NCBI GenBank assembly: GCA_025685495.1
Contig: JAJNMT010000131.1
Location: 1,240,001 to 1,304,000 of the forward strand
From: Huntiella abstrusa
Taxonomy: Eukaryota; Ascomycota; Sordariomycetes; Microascales; Ceratocystidaceae
DNA length: 64,000 nucleotides
Direction: 5' to 3'
Made by a program: the position numbers and the translations under genes. This document shows positions 63,417 to 64,000 of this stretch, piece by piece (position 1 is the first letter of the stretch; every line of letters starts with the position of its first letter). The notes below the pieces were generated by a model that was not told where the DNA came from, did not search any database, and saw only the letters and a program-made list of their open reading frames with translations.

Positions 63417-63912
63417 CGGATGGAGTTTTATTCTTTTGTTTCCTATTTTGTTCTCATGTATTTTTGTCTTCTCCTTATGTTTGGTCGGCTTGGTCCTTCC
63501 TTTGGTTCCTTTGCATTCTCATTTATCATCATCATCATAACCTCATTATGGTTGGTCTATCTCGCCCATCTGTTGTTGGAGACGAGCAGTCATTGTTTAG
63601 TCGATATTCCCTTTAGTTTTTGCTTTTACCCGCCTTTAGCATAGATATGTGTCGTTTGTTGACACACTTGGCGTTTTCAGAATAAAAGATTGTGATTTGT
63701 TCATGTCATTTTAGAGTTTCGAATATGTGGCCGACTTCATGGCAGTAGTAGAGGTGATTGGATGGCCTTTTACTGAAATATAAAAAAGTGCATAACAATT
63801 GTTCTATGGTAATTTATGTCGTATATATGCGTGGCAAATCATCAAGCGTCCCGCAATATGCCACCACTGTTAACCCGACTTTTCAATCTTCACGGTGGCC
63901 GCTTCACCCCAT
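63417..63912. other. Intergenic region at right end
   Basis: 3' UTR of the preceding gene and the 3' flank of a presumed minus-strand gene. T-rich, with one short plus-strand hydrophobic open frame (63420-63644) that begins directly after the previous stop and is not supported. Confidence 0.45.
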
Positions 63913-64000
63913 TTAAGCTGCCCGTTTCCTTACCTTCAAAAAGTCCCTAATCTGCTCCGTTTTACTGGCAAAGAACATACCCTGCCTATCATTCTTCCAC
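63913..64000 (-). CDS. Possible 3' end of a minus-strand gene, cut by right edge
   Basis: On the minus strand the last bases read WKNDRQGMFFASKTEQIRDFLK, a protein-like sequence without low complexity, followed either by seven more codons to TAA at 63915-63913 or by a donor AAG|GTAAGG at 63933. If spliced, an acceptor near 63865 would continue the protein. No family is recognised from so short a piece. Confidence 0.35.
   Translation of the reverse strand, partial: WKNDRQGMFFASKTEQIRDFLKVRKRAA

Overview
The window looks like nuclear DNA of a filamentous ascomycete (Pezizomycotina). Introns are short (about 49-80 nt) with GT-AG ends and usually a CTAAC-type branch site. There is a HET-domain gene, a single dispersed 5S rRNA gene, a Zn2Cys6 regulator, a Tea1-type kelch cell-end marker and fungal-style phenylalanine/tyrosine catabolic genes. 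I cannot place it below subphylum from the sequence alone.

Layout. Minus strand, 1-1069: the 5' part of a gene for a PARP-type zinc finger plus AT-hook protein, cut by the left edge. Minus, 2101-9849: a five-exon ATR-type checkpoint kinase of 2509 aa. After a gene-poor 3.1 kb comes a PTR2-family peptide transporter (13003-14861, plus), with a HET-domain gene on the minus strand tail to tail with it (15099-17589). A 4.3 kb gap leads to KOG1/raptor (21862-26198, plus), then a tea1-like kelch/coiled-coil protein (29187-34307, plus). Just 3' of tea1 lie a 443-bp MITE with long terminal inverted repeats and a minus-strand 5S rRNA gene. Fumarylacetoacetase (36124-38665, plus) follows and carries an unusually long 1258-nt intron. 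A 6.5 kb gene-poor stretch precedes a Zn2Cys6 transcription factor (45173-48322, plus) that has a 17-nt micro-exon. Then come a secreted GH16 glucanase (52027-53094), a small DUF6699-like protein (54421-55119), homogentisate 1,2-dioxygenase (56021-57449), a minus-strand tRNA-Gly(GCC) with a 12-nt intron (57534-57615), a TANGO2/NRDE protein (58343-59383), and a membrane-anchored, basic Ser/Pro-rich protein whose reading frame changes mid-gene (60367-63416). The right edge appears to clip another minus-strand gene.

How the genes relate. Homogentisate dioxygenase and fumarylacetoacetase catalyse two steps of the same tyrosine-degradation route (homogentisate to maleylacetoacetate; fumarylacetoacetate to fumarate plus acetoacetate). 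They sit on the same strand about 17 kb apart, with a Zn2Cys6 regulator and secreted or unknown proteins between them. No maleylacetoacetate isomerase is visible in between. This may be a loosened version of the compact cluster known in Aspergillus. ATR kinase, the TORC1 subunit Kog1 and a peptide transporter share the left half. I read that as ordinary neighbourhood rather than a functional unit.

The features most worth a second look are the FAH intron with a frame-preserving cryptic exon, the frame switch at about 61.5-61.75 kb, the MITE/5S pair, the zinc-finger micro-exon, and the uORF overlapping the transcription-factor start.
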